Positions 21,200-32,930 of a stretch of 64,000 bases of DNA are shown in pieces. The notes beneath the pieces were generated by a model, which was not told the origin of the DNA, ran no database searches, and was given only the letters and a program-made list of their open reading frames with translations. The stretch's first letter is position 1, and every line of letters begins with the position of its first letter. Position numbers and translations under genes: made by a program. The stretch is from Triglochin maritima (lineage: Eukaryota > Streptophyta > Magnoliopsida > Alismatales > Juncaginaceae), in assembly GCA_963682175.1 (NCBI GenBank), contig OY821787.1:18702501-18766500 (forward strand). The letters run 5' to 3'.

Positions 21200-22676
21200 A
21201 ATACCCCACACCTATGTTTTTGCTAGTCCCGAGCAAAACAAAGAAAGTGAAAAACAAACGAGAAACAAGAAATCCTAACTCACTTTCGTAGGAATCACGG
21301 TTGCACTTAGCACGTGAAATAAGGAATTAAGATACCCAAAAAATCCGAACAAGATGCATTATTCAATCTAGACACTCGACTCGTTGGACAAATGTTGTCG
21401 ATCATTGGATGCGGTAATCCTACGGGCCGACTCTATATAGGTAATCAGTCCGCACACCTAACCTAATGAACAATTCGTGCAAGTTAAATAAGGAATTAAG
21501 TGAAAGACATGGACAACCTCAACATCCTCAAGTGATACAAAGTGAAAAGTCCATTAAGGTTCTTCTTTGCATTACCATTTTTTTTCTTTTTGTTTCTTTT
21601 CTCTTTTTTTTTTATTATTAGTTGGAGCTTCATTCTCCTAGGGTCAGGTTTCGTGCATCATTGCCCATGAGGACTTACACTATCACGTACACCTTTCCCC
21701 AAATCTCCACATAGGGCGATCCCTACCACTCGTGTAACGGGAGTTCGGTTGGCGCATCCCAAGTCAGATGACTCGAAAGAACCAGGCACAAAGTCCCCTC
21801 AGACCTACTTTCCCGAGTGATAGGAGCCGTGAGAGAAGAGAGAACACCTACTCACTTATTTCTTATCTACACATGAACCAAAACCCCTACACTTAATGTC
21901 TCACAACAAGATTTAGAGGGTCCTTGACTACAACAAACTTCCTTAAGTTAACAAACACGAATTATTGACTCAATAGGTTCAGGGTGGACTTCTTTAAATG
22001 CTTGAGCACTGAAACCCTATGATTACTCACCCCCAAGGGAAAACTGGTGTGCATCCTAATGACTAGATAAATCCTAAAGCCACTGTACTAGATATCCTAA
22101 TGCATGAAGTTCAAGAAAATTTTGGGAGCTTTCTTTTTACTTTGCCTCTCAACAGTTTGGCACATGCTAAACACACGCAAAACCACAAAGCATTTTCTTT
22201 CGCAAACAAATGAAGATTTTGAAAGAAATGTGAAAATTTTAAAGCACTAGGCAAGCAAAAGAAGACAACTCACCCAAGGATCATGGCAAACAAATATATC
22301 GATATTAAATGCAGCACACTAACATGACCCTATCAATACACACAAAAGAAAACAAAATCCAAATAAAAGACTCGACTATGTACACACGTAAAACACCCCC
22401 CACACCTACTTCATGCATTGTCCTCAATGAATGCGAGCAAGATACTACAAGGATGTACGCATGAAAAAAGGAGAGATCTCACCAACATGAAGTACAAAGG
22501 GAAGTTCAAGGTAATGTTGATGGACACAACCCAAATTCCCCTCAAAACCTGTGAGATACTTAAAAAGGGAGACCAAATACGTGAAAGAAAGGGGGCCCAA
22601 ATACTCAAGGGTTGGAGCCCACAACAATCAATGCTCGCTCATCGAGTTTTTTTTTCTTCTTTTATTTTTTTATAAA
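21200..22676 (-). other. PPT and 3' non-coding region, element 2
   Basis: The tract AGGTGTGGGGTATT (reverse strand, 21200-21213) adjoins the LTR. The rest matches the 3' internal region of element 1 over most of its length, with a deletion near 21320. No conserved ORF. Confidence 0.82.
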
Positions 22677-23735
22677 CTACGTACAACTATAGGCTTCCAT
22701 CTTCATATGTCTAGGGACATCAAATGGGAACCCACCATCTCTCGAGCCAGAAATGCACATGTATGGGCTCGCAACATACAAAACAGAATTGCTTGACAAC
22801 CTGACACCCTTATATACATTGTGGTAGTTTGATGCCTCTTGAGAGTTAGCAAAAATGGAGGCATGAATGAGAGGTGAATCTCTATCAGGTTGAAGGGTAT
22901 CAGGTGGTTGATTCTTAACCCACATGGGGTTCTCAGCAGATACAGAATGAAGAGCATGTGGCCGAGAGGCCATAAAAATAGTATCTTGTGGCTCAAAAGC
23001 CACGTGATCAAAAGGATGTGGCTCAATGGCCACGTGATCAAAAGGATGTGGCTCAAGGGCCACGTGATCAAAAGGATGTGGCTCAAGGGCCACAAGATCA
23101 GAAGAATGTGGCTCAAGGGCCACAAGATCAAAAGGAGGTGGCAATGAGGCCACATGATCAGAACATAAGGCACCTTCTTGTGCCAGCCCAGGTGAAACAT
23201 CTTCACCACCTTCAGGATCTTCATCGAACAATTCTCTGAAGTACTTGAAGGTGCCCTCAACTTCAATTTCATCCAAACCCTGGATAAGGTTGACCCCAAC
23301 AGGGTCATTGAAGGCACCTGGCTTCTTGCCGATGGTGAAGATGTTGAGATCAGCGCATTGACTACCATAAGTCAAGTGCATCATACCATTGCGACAATTG
23401 ATCAATGCATTGGAAGTCGCAAGGAATGGTCGCCCCAGAATGACAACAATTTGTCCAAGTGGGTTTGGCATAGGTTCAGTATCCAAGACAAAGAAGTCGA
23501 CTGGACAAATGAGCTCTCCCACTTTGATCAGCACATCTTCCACCACACCCCTCGGTTTCTTCATAGACCTATCAGCCAATTGAAGTGTGGCTTTTTTGTT
23601 TGAGGTCTCCAAGACCTAGGTAGACGTAGACAGAATATGGCAGAAGATTAACAGATGCACCAAGGTCCAATAAGACTCGATATATGGACACATCACCAAT
23701 CACACAAGAGATAGTAGGACAGCTAGGGTCCTTGT
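22677..23735 (-). pseudogene. Aspartic protease fused to a repeat-bearing tail, element 2
   Basis: The upstream frame reads a retropepsin-like active site LLDLGASVNLLPYSVY (DLGAS at 23653-23667, Asp being the catalytic residue). A frameshift near 23610 leads into the 311-codon open frame 22677-23612. This begins ATLQLADRSMKKPRGVVEDV and has the second protease motif VVILGRPFLATSNALI followed by NGMMHLTYG. After residue about 130 comes an acidic segment, then six 10-residue repeats (VALEPHPFDH type), then a tail ending PFDVPRHMKMEAY. The tail resembles the C-terminus of the element 1 ORF. No RT follows. Confidence 0.88.
22981..23160 (-). repeat. Six in-frame 30-bp tandem repeats
   Basis: Six units of exactly 30 bp, the first and last degenerate, each coding about ten residues of the VALEPHPFDH type. 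Most units contain GGCCAC and several CACGTGATC. The length keeps the frame. There are no spacers, so this is a coding minisatellite. Confidence 0.95.
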
Positions 23736-23739
23736 ACTA

Positions 23740-25790
23740 GACTTGCATGGGCTGTGCCAACAAAGAACTCACGTTAGCCGCAAGAAAAGCTTTCTTTGGA
23801 ACATGAGTTTTTCTCTTCTTGTTGCATAAGTCCTTGAGAACCATGGCATAAGGTGGCATTTGCTGAATCACCTCCAATAGAGGGATGTTAACCTTAACTT
23901 GCCGAAACATCTCAAGCATCTTGTCATGCTGATCAGAGGTTTTCTTTTAAGGCGCTCAGGGAATGGCGCCTTCGGGGCATAAGGGTGTGAAGGAACCCCA
24001 AATTTCTGGTCCAAAGAAACATGAGTGGGGACCTCAGAATCTGATTCCTTCGACACAAGAGGAGACAAGGGGACCTCAGGGTTCGTCCCCTTTGTCGAAG
24101 GAAATGTAGAAAGAATCTCACGATCTGGAAGTATTTGTGGAGGGAGCCTCAGGATCCGACTCCCTCAAAGATGGTGATGACAAAGAAGGCACCCCAATGT
24201 GGTTGTCCACCTCCTTACCAGACCTCAAAGTATGAATCACATTAATATGATGGGTCGGTTCAGAGGTAGCATGAGGTAAAGGTGTTCTTCCTTGAGAATG
24301 GGTACCCCGAGGATTCACCTCGGGTTGACTCGGGAACTGACCCTTCTCGCGTTCATGGAATTGATGAGCCAACTGGCTAACTTGCATTTCCAAAGCCTTG
24401 ACTGTACTTTGCAACGCTTGAAGGGTCGGATCACAAGAAGGGTCCTTGGGGTCAACCCGCTGGGGTGGTGGAGTCTGGTTAGAATAACCTGATGATGAGG
24501 CATGAGGGGCTTGGTAATTATGGTTCTAAGACCTTTGATGTGGAGGTTGGTAGGTCGCCGATGGGCGTGGAGGTTGATAAGGTGGAGGTTGAGGTTGAGC
24601 GTGCGAGCTCTGACCGTGACCTCCACTAGGCCCCCAATAGAAGTTAGGATGGTTACGCCATCCCGGGTTGTAGGAGTGATTGTACGGGTCGTTACGGGGC
24701 CTCTGTTGATACAACACATTTGCATGCTCAGTATCCCTCGGAGAGTAAGCACATTCCAAGTCATCATGGTCCGTAAGTCCCCACCTACTACACCCAGGAG
24801 TAGCGACCTGAGCTACAGGAGCTCGGTCCAACTCTAAACTCTCAATCCTACGCATGAGAGCAGCCAATTACGCCTCAGACGCGATAGTTGACTCGACATG
24901 ATATGGTCCAGCCCGACCAGAAGACCTGGCGGCTGGTGGCTCTCTCATGGTGTCCCACTCAAAGGTACGTTCAACCATGGACTCAAAAGTGTCCCATGCC
25001 TCCTCGATGGGTTTCATTTGGAAGTCACCCTGACACATCAACTCCAACAATGTGCAGGTGTTGTAGTTGATGCCCTCATAAACAATTTGGCACAGCTGTC
25101 ATAGCTCAAGTCCTTGAACCTCTCAAAGAAAGCATGAAAAGATTCGGTCTCAGTCTGATACATTTGATGTATCTGGTGCTGTATCTGTTGAGTTTTCCTT
25201 TGAGGGAAAAATCTCTTCAGAAATACGGTCACAAAGTCATCCCAAGACCGAATGGAGCTCGCCGGGAGGCTGTACATCCATTTCTTCGCGTTATCCTTCA
25301 ACGCGGAAGAAATCATCCTCAACCGGACTGAATCCTCGTCAATCTGTTGAAGCTTTAACATGGAGCATACTTCCTCGAATTCGCGTATAAAAATATACGG
25401 ATCCTCCTTATTGGCAGTAAAGGTTGGAAGCATGCTCACATATTTAGGTTTCACCTCATAATTGTTCCCGCGAGCAGGGGGAAGAACTATGCAAGCAGGC
25501 TGCACGGCCTGAACAGGATGGGTTCGCTCCCACAAAGTCATTGGTCTATCCGGTCGAGCTAAAGGTGGTGGTGCACCAAGAACTCGATCCTGACCGAATC
25601 TCCCTTCCTCTCGAGTCAGAGGAGGAGGAGAAGGAGGTCTACGTGGTGGTGGGAGAGGACCAAGGTAATCCATGTATGGAACCTGGTCTCCCTCGTCACC
25701 ACGAGACGACTCGGCCTCCTGCTCCAAAGGAGCACGAGGCGGAGACGGTCGATCACCAAGACCGTCCATCTCAGAAATATGCACTCTCTC
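23740..25790 (-). pseudogene. Gag of element 2 (capsid domain, knuckle, linker)
   Basis: Structural protein of the virus-like particle. Translation begins MDGLGDRPSPP (ATG near 25768). A Pro-rich N-terminus leads to the Retrotrans_gag capsid domain (YIFIREFEEVCSMLK, ISSALKDNAKKWMYSLP, DDFVTVFLKRFFP) in the frame 25038-25784. A frameshift near 25090 moves to LCQIVYEGINYNTC and LELMCQGDF. A stop near 24868 precedes AALMRRIESLELDR and a degenerate knuckle CSRWGLTDHDDLEC. Then come a Pro/Tyr-rich linker, a coiled coil (LQSTVKALEMQVSQLAHQF) and a segment leading to protease. At least three breaks make it non-functional. Confidence 0.9.
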
Positions 25791-26890
25791 TAGTCGAGCG
25801 ATCTCACCAGAACGAGCCCAACCTCACATAAAAATGCTCGATTCGACTCTAAACAACACACAACAGAAGGTGTACTCAGAGGAGGAGACTACACGTAGAG
25901 AGTAGATGAGGAGAGGACTCAGATGAGGAGGGAAGAATCCTTAGATCTAACGTGGGTAGTGGGATCAGGTAGAAGCCTAACTAGCAAGCACGGCTCAAAC
26001 AACTTAAGGCTATGGGTCCTTGGCTAGACGACGCCTAACTTCGAGGTCACTAGCCTCGACACGCCTCACCTCCCTACAACGAGGACCACAATGCCCAGCA
26101 AGTGATACCAGATCCGGAGATCCAGTACCTCCTACTATCGACAAGGTAGGCAACGCCGATCAGGTCATGACGGTCTCAACTAGATTACTCTCCTAGTGCG
26201 TCCGCAATCCTTAGGGCCAATGTCTACTTGCTTTTAGTTGAGACTTGATTAAGAGTGATTTTTGGGGCTAAGGAAAGGGTGATGAAATCCCCCACATTAT
26301 CTTTTATGGGACAGCCCCTCCGTAGTAGCGTTTTGATCCTAAATCTAGCAATCAATCGCTCCAATCAAACGCTCAACTCACTCTTGTCCTGATGCAATTC
26401 CTACTAACTAATGCATGGGCATTCAAGATGCATGAATGAGTGTAGGATGTGCATACCTCACACTAGCGCTCAACAACTGAAAATAAAGCTAAAAGAAAAG
26501 ACAACTATATGACTAAGTCAAGTACATGATGCGTGGCCTAAACAAGTAAGAACGTCTAGTCTTTTGCTTTGGATTTTAAGGCCAAGTTGATTAATGGGGA
26601 TTGGTTTAATGATATGGGAGCAAACTAGAGGTCATAGCATGCCAAATAGGGCTCCCAGATAACAAAAATAAACTAATCAACTTCCAGAAGAAAACTGAGA
26701 GTCAGAAACCTTCACCAGGCCGCCAATTGGCGGTCTTAGACCGCTGATTGGCTGTCCTTGTTGAAGCTTGGTTGCTCCAACTCCTCCAGTAGCCTCCCCG
26801 TGAGCTCTAGGATCCCTGAAACTAATAAAAACTACAAACAAAAAATTAAAGCCACTCCAATCGTCCAAACCAAGGTCTGGACAGAGCACC
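25791..26890 (-). other. 5' leader of element 2
   Basis: Non-coding. Shares the block 'agcctaactagcaagcacggctcaaac' and following sequence with element 1's leader. CCAAT palindrome pair at about 26719-26757. Confidence 0.7.
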
Positions 26891-26908
26891 TCCTGGGCAA
26901 GGTCGCCA
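26891..26908 (-). promoter_or_regulatory. Decayed primer-binding site, element 2
   Basis: Aligned with the element 1 PBS it has four mismatches in 18 positions, so priming would be poor. Six bases separate it from the LTR, as in element 1. Confidence 0.75.
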
Positions 26909-26914
26909 AAAACT

Positions 26915-28495
26915 TAATTGATTCGTTTTATATTAACTGCAAGTGCACGGCCACGTTGAAGCGGTGGCAAATACGGGTCGTCCACTGGGAGGTGTGTCGA
27001 CATTTGGTTTGTGCGAAGGCGAGTGGTAAAGAAAGGAGAGAAATGTTGATTACACTAAACTACACTAAAATGCAAAAGGAAATGAAGATAAGCAATAAAA
27101 CTAAACCCCATAGGGAGTAGAGAAATAATGTGAAGATAAAGATGTGTGTGTGTGTGTGTTCAATTAAGCTCCTCACAATATGTAGTGCATGAAAGCATAA
27201 AACTACATCCAACTTTGCCTCCACATGAATTAAGATAAGACTACATCATTAAAAGATACAAGACAATAATTGGAATGAAGCTAAATGAACTCATGTATAA
27301 AGACTAAACCCAACTATGCCTCCACATGAATTAAGATAAGACCACATCATTAAAACATAAAAGAGATTAACTAAGGTAAAGGCAACAAGAGTACATACAC
27401 TACAAATTGTGTTTCCAATATTAATTCCATCAATATCCTAACCTTATCATTCCGCATAAAATAGGTCCACTAATCAAAGCATAGGCTAACCTTCATTCAA
27501 GAGCATTAGCATATCAAAGATAAGAGTGGAAACCCATTAGATGGTTATGGAAATCATATAAAGCTCAAGGGATTAAGATAACACACACTTAATACACTAC
27601 ATGATTATATTACATATTTCTCCACCCCCCAAATGGAGATGAATCTACTCACTACTCATTACACTAACTACATTAACAAAATGAAACATAATACTGAAAT
27701 GAACTTAATCTAAGCAAGCAAGAAACATTAAAGAGACTAAAACAACATGAGACTAAAGAAACATGCAAGACATGTAAATTGAAATATACTAAGCAATGTA
27801 AAAACTAAAGCAAACAACAATTAACTACAAAACTTCTATTATTACTCACTCCAAATTACAAGCAGCCCTTCCTCCACCAAAGTTTTGCTTCAAGGCTTCA
27901 CTCTTAGTAGGGAAGAAGGCCACCAAGAGAGAGATAGATACAATGGAAGGTGAAGAGTTCTATTTATAAGCATGGAAAAAGCTAATCCGGGACAATCCCC
28001 CGATGTAGGATTAAACAAATACCAAGAATAGACTAAGCATACACTAATACACGTGCTCCCAAAAGCTAAGCGGATCCAGAGCTATATGGACCGCCAATTA
28101 GCGGTCCACGACCGCCAATTGGCGGTCTATAAGTTCCAGATCCGTTTAGTTTTCATGCTGGGCTTTGCTTGATGTATTTGTTGGTCTTGGATGCATCTAC
28201 TTCACTTGTTGGAGCTCCGACCTGAATCAAATTGCCAAAATACTCCCCATGATGGTGTGGAGTTTTCTGTTTTGCTCTTAGGTCCTTTTGTTCTACGTTC
28301 AGGTCCTTCTCCCTTGCATCTTAGTCCCCAGGTCTCACAATTAAGTCTTTTTTCCTACTTTTGGGTCCTTTCATGGCTCTTCTCTTCAAACATCTTTATT
28401 CCTGAAATTCAAACATAGGACTCGTCACATAGCATTGCTTAGGTGTAAGATAATGGATATAAGATACAAATATAAGCATGAAATGATGTCAATCA
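26915..28495 (-). mobile_element. Element 2 5' LTR
   Basis: Plus-strand start TAATTGATTCG (TG lost), end GATGTCAATCA followed by the duplication GTAAT, 1581 bp. Paired palindromes near 28089-28126, TATA box at 27962-27968 (reverse strand). Confidence 0.93.
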
Positions 28496-28704
28496 GTAAT
28501 ATATCATATGCACTTTCATAACCTCTTACCCTATTCTATTCCTCATCATTACCCCCACAATACATGATATTCATGATGCAAAAATTCATCACCACTTCCT
28601 TAATTTTTGGTGTGGTTAAGCATACAATTTGATAATCATTAGGAGGTATGTATGGGTTTAAGATGAATGTCCAAAATTTCAAGTCATTGGATTGCAAGTC
28701 TAAT
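28496..28704 (-). pseudogene. Ty1-copia gag 5' end and leader, copia copy 1
   Basis: Continues the copia element after element 2. Aligns with 48285-48475 in the second copia copy, including 'gtatgtatgggtttaagatgaatgtccaa'. It contains the leader between PBS and Gag and the start of Gag, without a clean frame. Confidence 0.8.
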
Positions 28705-28716
28705 GCTCTGATACCA
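28705..28716 (-). promoter_or_regulatory. Primer-binding site of copia copy 1
   Basis: Reverse strand TGGTATCAGAGC, the standard initiator-Met-tRNA PBS of plant copia elements, two bases from the LTR end CCGAACA. It fixes orientation (minus) and the 5' LTR position. Confidence 0.92.
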
Positions 28717-28718
28717 AT

Positions 28719-29074
28719 TGTTCGGATTGATGACCCTCTAATCACTAGATAAATGAGGAATTAAAACACTAATTGACGGATTAAGAGTGAAGACAATTCA
28801 TACCTCAAAAATGAAGACACCGGAGTTTAGAGGGGTTCAACACTGCACCTGGTCCTAGTCCTCCTCGCATGCCTCGATCGATCCTTTGAGTCTTGCTTGT
28901 GGTTCCACTAACCGATCTTTGTTCCAGGACAACATCAATACTGTTTAGAACACGGAGCCTCACAAACAATCCACGCCTCGCCCGTGTCTCCTCTCACAAC
29001 ACGAGAGGGAGCTTCCTCGAAGCTTTACAACACTTGGGTGATTCTTAGATTTGGATGTTGAACCACAATCTAAA
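28719..29074 (-). mobile_element. Copia copy 1 5' LTR, truncated by a nested LTR
   Basis: On the plus strand starts TGTTCGGATTGATGACCC and matches 45895-46225 of the second copy (shared 'ctagtcctcctcgca', 'cgatctttgttccagg'). Broken at 29074 by another LTR, and the remainder is not seen after it. Confidence 0.8.
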
Positions 29075-30458
29075 TGTTTGATACGTTTTAATTAACCGCA
29101 AGTGCACGGCCACGTTGAAGCTGTGGCAAAAATGGGTCGATCCACAAGGAGGTGTGTAGACCCTTGGTTTGTTCGAAGGCAAGTGGGAAAAGATGAAATA
29201 AGTCGTGATTACACTAAACTAGACTAAGTACACTAAACGAGTAAGCATCAAACAAGGAAAACGAAAGCGAGGGAAATTGAAAGCTGGAAATCAAAAATGG
29301 AAAACCCCTAAGGGGTGGAGTGTGTGCACACATGTAAAAAGATGGTGAAGAATGCATTCTATAGGCACAAATGTAGGTAGTGTTTTCATGCATAGGAAGT
29401 GTCTAAAGGTTAGGGCAAAACCTATCAATCCATTTACTAACCTAGTTCATTAACATTCATATACACAAGCTGGTTATTTCAGAACCTAAACAAGAGTGGG
29501 AGGTGTCTAAGATGTGTGGCAAAACCCATCAAGTGTAGTATTCTACTCTAACAAGCAAGCATACATTCACATTTATCAACACAATCAAAATATAAAGCAT
29601 TCGTATACATTCTTTAATGCATGTAAGAACATCATCTCCACCCCCAAAGGGGGATGGATCTACTCACTACACATTATTCTAACAATTAAACTAAAGAAGA
29701 AAGGAAACATTCTAACTACTTTAGCCTACAATCAAAGAAATAAAACTAAGCTAAGCATGCATAAAGAAACAACATAAGAAAAAAATAATGAAAAAATTAT
29801 TTTATTAAATGACTCACATCACTAGCAGCATTCTTCTCCACCTTGAGAATTAGGTCCAAGGCTTACTGCAAGTGGAGAGAATGACACCAAGCAATGGGTG
29901 AATACAAAAGAAGGTCAAGAGTTCTATTTATAGCCATAGAAAAAGCTAATCCGGGACAATCACCCGGTATGGGGCTAAAACAATACCAGAAATAGGCTAA
30001 ATACACACTAATACACGCTCCACATAATCTTAGCGGATCCAGACCAAAAGTGACCACCAATTAGCGGTCTGAGACCGCTAATTAGCTCTCTACAGTGTTC
30101 GGATCGCTCTGGATTTTCTTGTGGGCTTTTCTGGAAGGCTTTGTTTGTCTTTGATGCATCTACTTTGCTTGTTGGAGCTCCGACCCGAATAGAATTGCCA
30201 AAATACTCCCCATAATGGTGTAAAGTATTCTTGTTTGCTCATTGGTCATTTGATCTTACGTTCAGGTCCTTCGATCTTCCATCTTAGTCCTTGAGTCTCT
30301 CAACTCAGTCCTTTTTCATGCTTTTAAGTCCTTTTATGCCTCTTCTCTGCAAACCTATTTATTTCTGATATTCAAACATAAAACTTGTCACGTAGGATTG
30401 TTTAGGTGAAAGATAATGGATATAAGATACAAATATAAGCATGAAATGATGTCAATCA
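29075..30458 (-). mobile_element. 3' LTR of a truncated Athila-type element
   Basis: Plus-strand start TGTTTGATACG, end GATGTCAATCA, 1384 bp, followed by PPT and internal sequence. The partner LTR is missing. It has degenerate palindromes near 30053-30090 and 'ctatttatagcc' near 29922 as core promoter. Confidence 0.9.
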
Positions 30459-31146
30459 AATACCCCCACACCTAACTTTTGCTAGTCCCGAGCAAAACAA
30501 AGAAAGAGAAAAGCATACGAAAAACAAGAAATCCTAACTCACTTTCGTAGGAATCACGGTTGCACTTAGGACGTGCAACAAGCCGTTAAACCTCCTTGTC
30601 GCCAAGGAGGAGTGTTGTCTCCTGAGGGTTTTCAACAGATACACCCACAGAATCCGAACAAAGATGCATTATCCAATCAGGCTACACGACTCATTGGACT
30701 TATTTTGTCGATCATGGGACGCGGTAATACTACGGGCCGACTCTATATATGTAATCAGTCCACACACCTACCTAATGAATCATTCATGAAAGTTACTTAA
30801 GGACTTAAGTGCAAGACATGGATAACCTCAACATCCTCAAGTGATACAAAGTGTAAGGTCCATTAAGGTTCTTATTTGCATTACTTTTTTTATTTTATTT
30901 TTCTTTTTTTCCTTACTTTTTTCTTCTTTTTTTCTTACTAGTTAGAGTTTCATTCTCCCAGGGTCAGGTTTCGTGCATCATTGCCTATGAGGACTTACAC
31001 TATCACGTACACCTTTCCCCAAATCTCCACATAGGGCAATCCCTACCACCCGTGTAACGGGAGTTCGGTTGGTGCATCCCAAGTCAAATGACTCGAAAGT
31101 ACCAGGCGCAAAGTCCCTTCAGACCTTATTTCCCGAGTGATAGGAT
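30459..31146 (-). mobile_element. PPT and truncated 3' internal region
   Basis: Reverse strand AGGTGTGGGGGTATT adjoins the LTR. The rest matches 13483-14137 of element 1 and stops at 'cccgagtgatagga', the same point where element 1 continues 'gccgtgagag'. The element is cut here by deletion or rearrangement. Confidence 0.85.
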
Positions 31147-31411
31147 CCTAGTGCTTATGTTTACATTAAACCTTGTGGACTCAATAAATGAAAAATTATA
31201 TGTCCCGGTGAAAAGCTTTGATTACAAGTCTTGAGTCTTCATGTCTTTGTCCCAATGCTCTTGATTATCTTGATCAACCTATTAAGATAATTGACCAGTA
31301 TATGCAATGCATTTAATCATGTTTTCCTACTTTGATTGACTAGGTCAATTGATTGAGATTAGTTTGATTTATCATTAAAATCAATATAGATTAAGGCCTA
31401 AAAGCCAACAG
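31147..31411 (-). mobile_element. Possible copia-type LTR scrap
   Basis: Reverse strand begins TGTTGGCTTTTAGGCC, a common start for plant copia LTRs, and runs to the truncated element. No partner, PBS or duplication is seen. Confidence 0.35.
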
Positions 31412-32930
31412 TTGGATCATTCTCTATCAAACCGAGGAAGGTTGTTAAGGTGTGTTATTTGTTTAGTTGTTCCATCCACAGCCAGCAATGTCCAATGATC
31501 GTTGTTTATCAACGGTTGTGCAATAACTATGTTCTTTGGGTCCCAGTCTTCTAGCTTTTTTATAATCTATGGATCAAAATAAATCATCATAGTCGACCTT
31601 GATAGCAGCAGTGGCCATGTAGGGAATGAGAATCACCTTCCTTTGGTAGCATCCCATCTTCTATTTTTGCTCCAACACAACAAGCAATGCGTCTATTAAC
31701 TGTCCATTAAAATAGGTACAATTAACTAGTCATTTTAGTGGATTAAACAAAAATTCATGGGTATTGGGTACATTATGGAAAGGCATCTTTTTCATTGTCC
31801 ATTGCTCTATCTTTCCTTAATTTCATTTCCGTGAAGTCTTCCTCATCTTGTAGTGGATCTCTTGTGATTTTATGGGCTCCAACGGTTATTCTTTGAGGCT
31901 CTGTGTCTTGTGGAATGTTGTCCATTCTTTGCTCACTGGTGGTACAAGGGTCAACTTGTTCATTAACCTACCTGTCTATACATATTTAGGTTGTTCCAAC
32001 TCTTCTATATGTATGAATTCCACTAGTCCATTGGCTATTTTTTGGATCCTGATGCCCTGCAGTTCTAGTGTTTTAAGCATCTTCCCTGACCCAAGCAAAG
32101 AACTCCATCTATTGTCTCTTGGAATAGAAGGTGGCTTTGCATTATCTGTTGTTAACTTCTCACACAACGATACCTTCAGCAATATGGTAATATTGGTGTG
32201 ACGAAAACCTATAAATACATAAATTGTTTTGCAAATATTTCAAATCGAATAATTTCTTTTACCTTAAGTATAGTTATGCATCCATTAACGTTCCCCTTCT
32301 TTGGGGTAAGGTTAACGGAAGATTTCCTTTTCATTAGTTCTATACTAGCTTTTTTATGCCAGCATCCATGCACTCAATAACCCCCTCTGCCCAAGCATAC
32401 TTTCTCTTGTCTTCTTGTCTTTCAACAGAAGACATGTACCATTCTTCTGCTCTATTTGTGTCCTCGCAAAATATGAGTGTAGTAAAAAGAAGACACATCC
32501 GTAGTTTGACATATTCATTGCCATCTCCTCTTTCCTTGACGTCCCTCACTTGTATCTTTAATTCCTTCTTCTCCAGTGTCTAACCAGCTCATTTGGCTGA
32601 TTGCTTTTTATTCATGTGGATCACATTCCGCCCATTTCAAGTCCTTATATGACTATCACATTGGTGGTATTGAAATTCAGGAGATTATTCCCAATACTGA
32701 ACAACATTCTTCCACCCCAAAATTTTCAATCATGAAGTCGAGGATGTCATTGTCTACAATGATTCTTTGCATACTCAGGAATTTAGGGAATGTTGTCTTC
32801 TGGAATATCGCTCGTTGGTTGTAAGTAATGAGTGGAATCTCCTTCTCAAATGATGACCACGTACACTTCGACGGTTGAAAGTAATTGGAAGTCTACAATA
32901 TGAACATTTTCATTCATTAACGCAAAAGGG
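31412..32930 (-). pseudogene. Relic resembling transposon-associated DUF1985 proteins
   Basis: Reverse-strand peptides in order: SSFEKEIPLITYNQRAIFQK and FPKFLSMQRIIVDNDILDFM (about 32700-32870), then EYVKLRMCLLFTTLIFCEDT and KRKYAWAEGVIECMDAGIKK (32340-32549), then SLCEKLTTDNAKPPSIPRDN and TLELQGIRIQKIANGLVEFI (31976-32182). Order and spacing loosely recall DUF1985 proteins found in plant Ulp1-bearing transposons. A GT...AG gap near 32190-32265 may be an intron. Frame breaks and stops are present. Assignment is weak and by eye only. Confidence 0.4.

Larger units (their letters stand above)
19630..28495 (-). mobile_element. Element 2: gag-protease Athila-type element lacking RT and integrase
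   Basis: An 8.9-kb element with both LTRs (19630-21199 and 26915-28495), a decayed PBS, PPT, Gag and protease, and the exact duplication GTAAT. Downstream of protease there is no reverse transcriptase, RNase H or integrase; instead the frame runs into a repeat-bearing tail and then the common 3' region. The LTRs differ more than those of element 1, so it is older. Frameshifts and stops in gag-pro make it inactive now. Confidence 0.92.

Noticed and set aside
22981..23160. CRISPR-like direct repeats
   Set aside because: Units are contiguous without spacers, in frame, and in a retrotransposon of a plant genome.
22703..23368. 221-codon minus-strand ORF overlapping the protease ORF
   Set aside because: Frame-shifted reading of the same 30-bp repeats; the overlapping frame holds the protease motifs.
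24502..24837. Plus-strand ORF of 111 codons opposite Gag
   Set aside because: Composition is a shadow of the Pro/Gln-rich Gag linker on the other strand; no motif.
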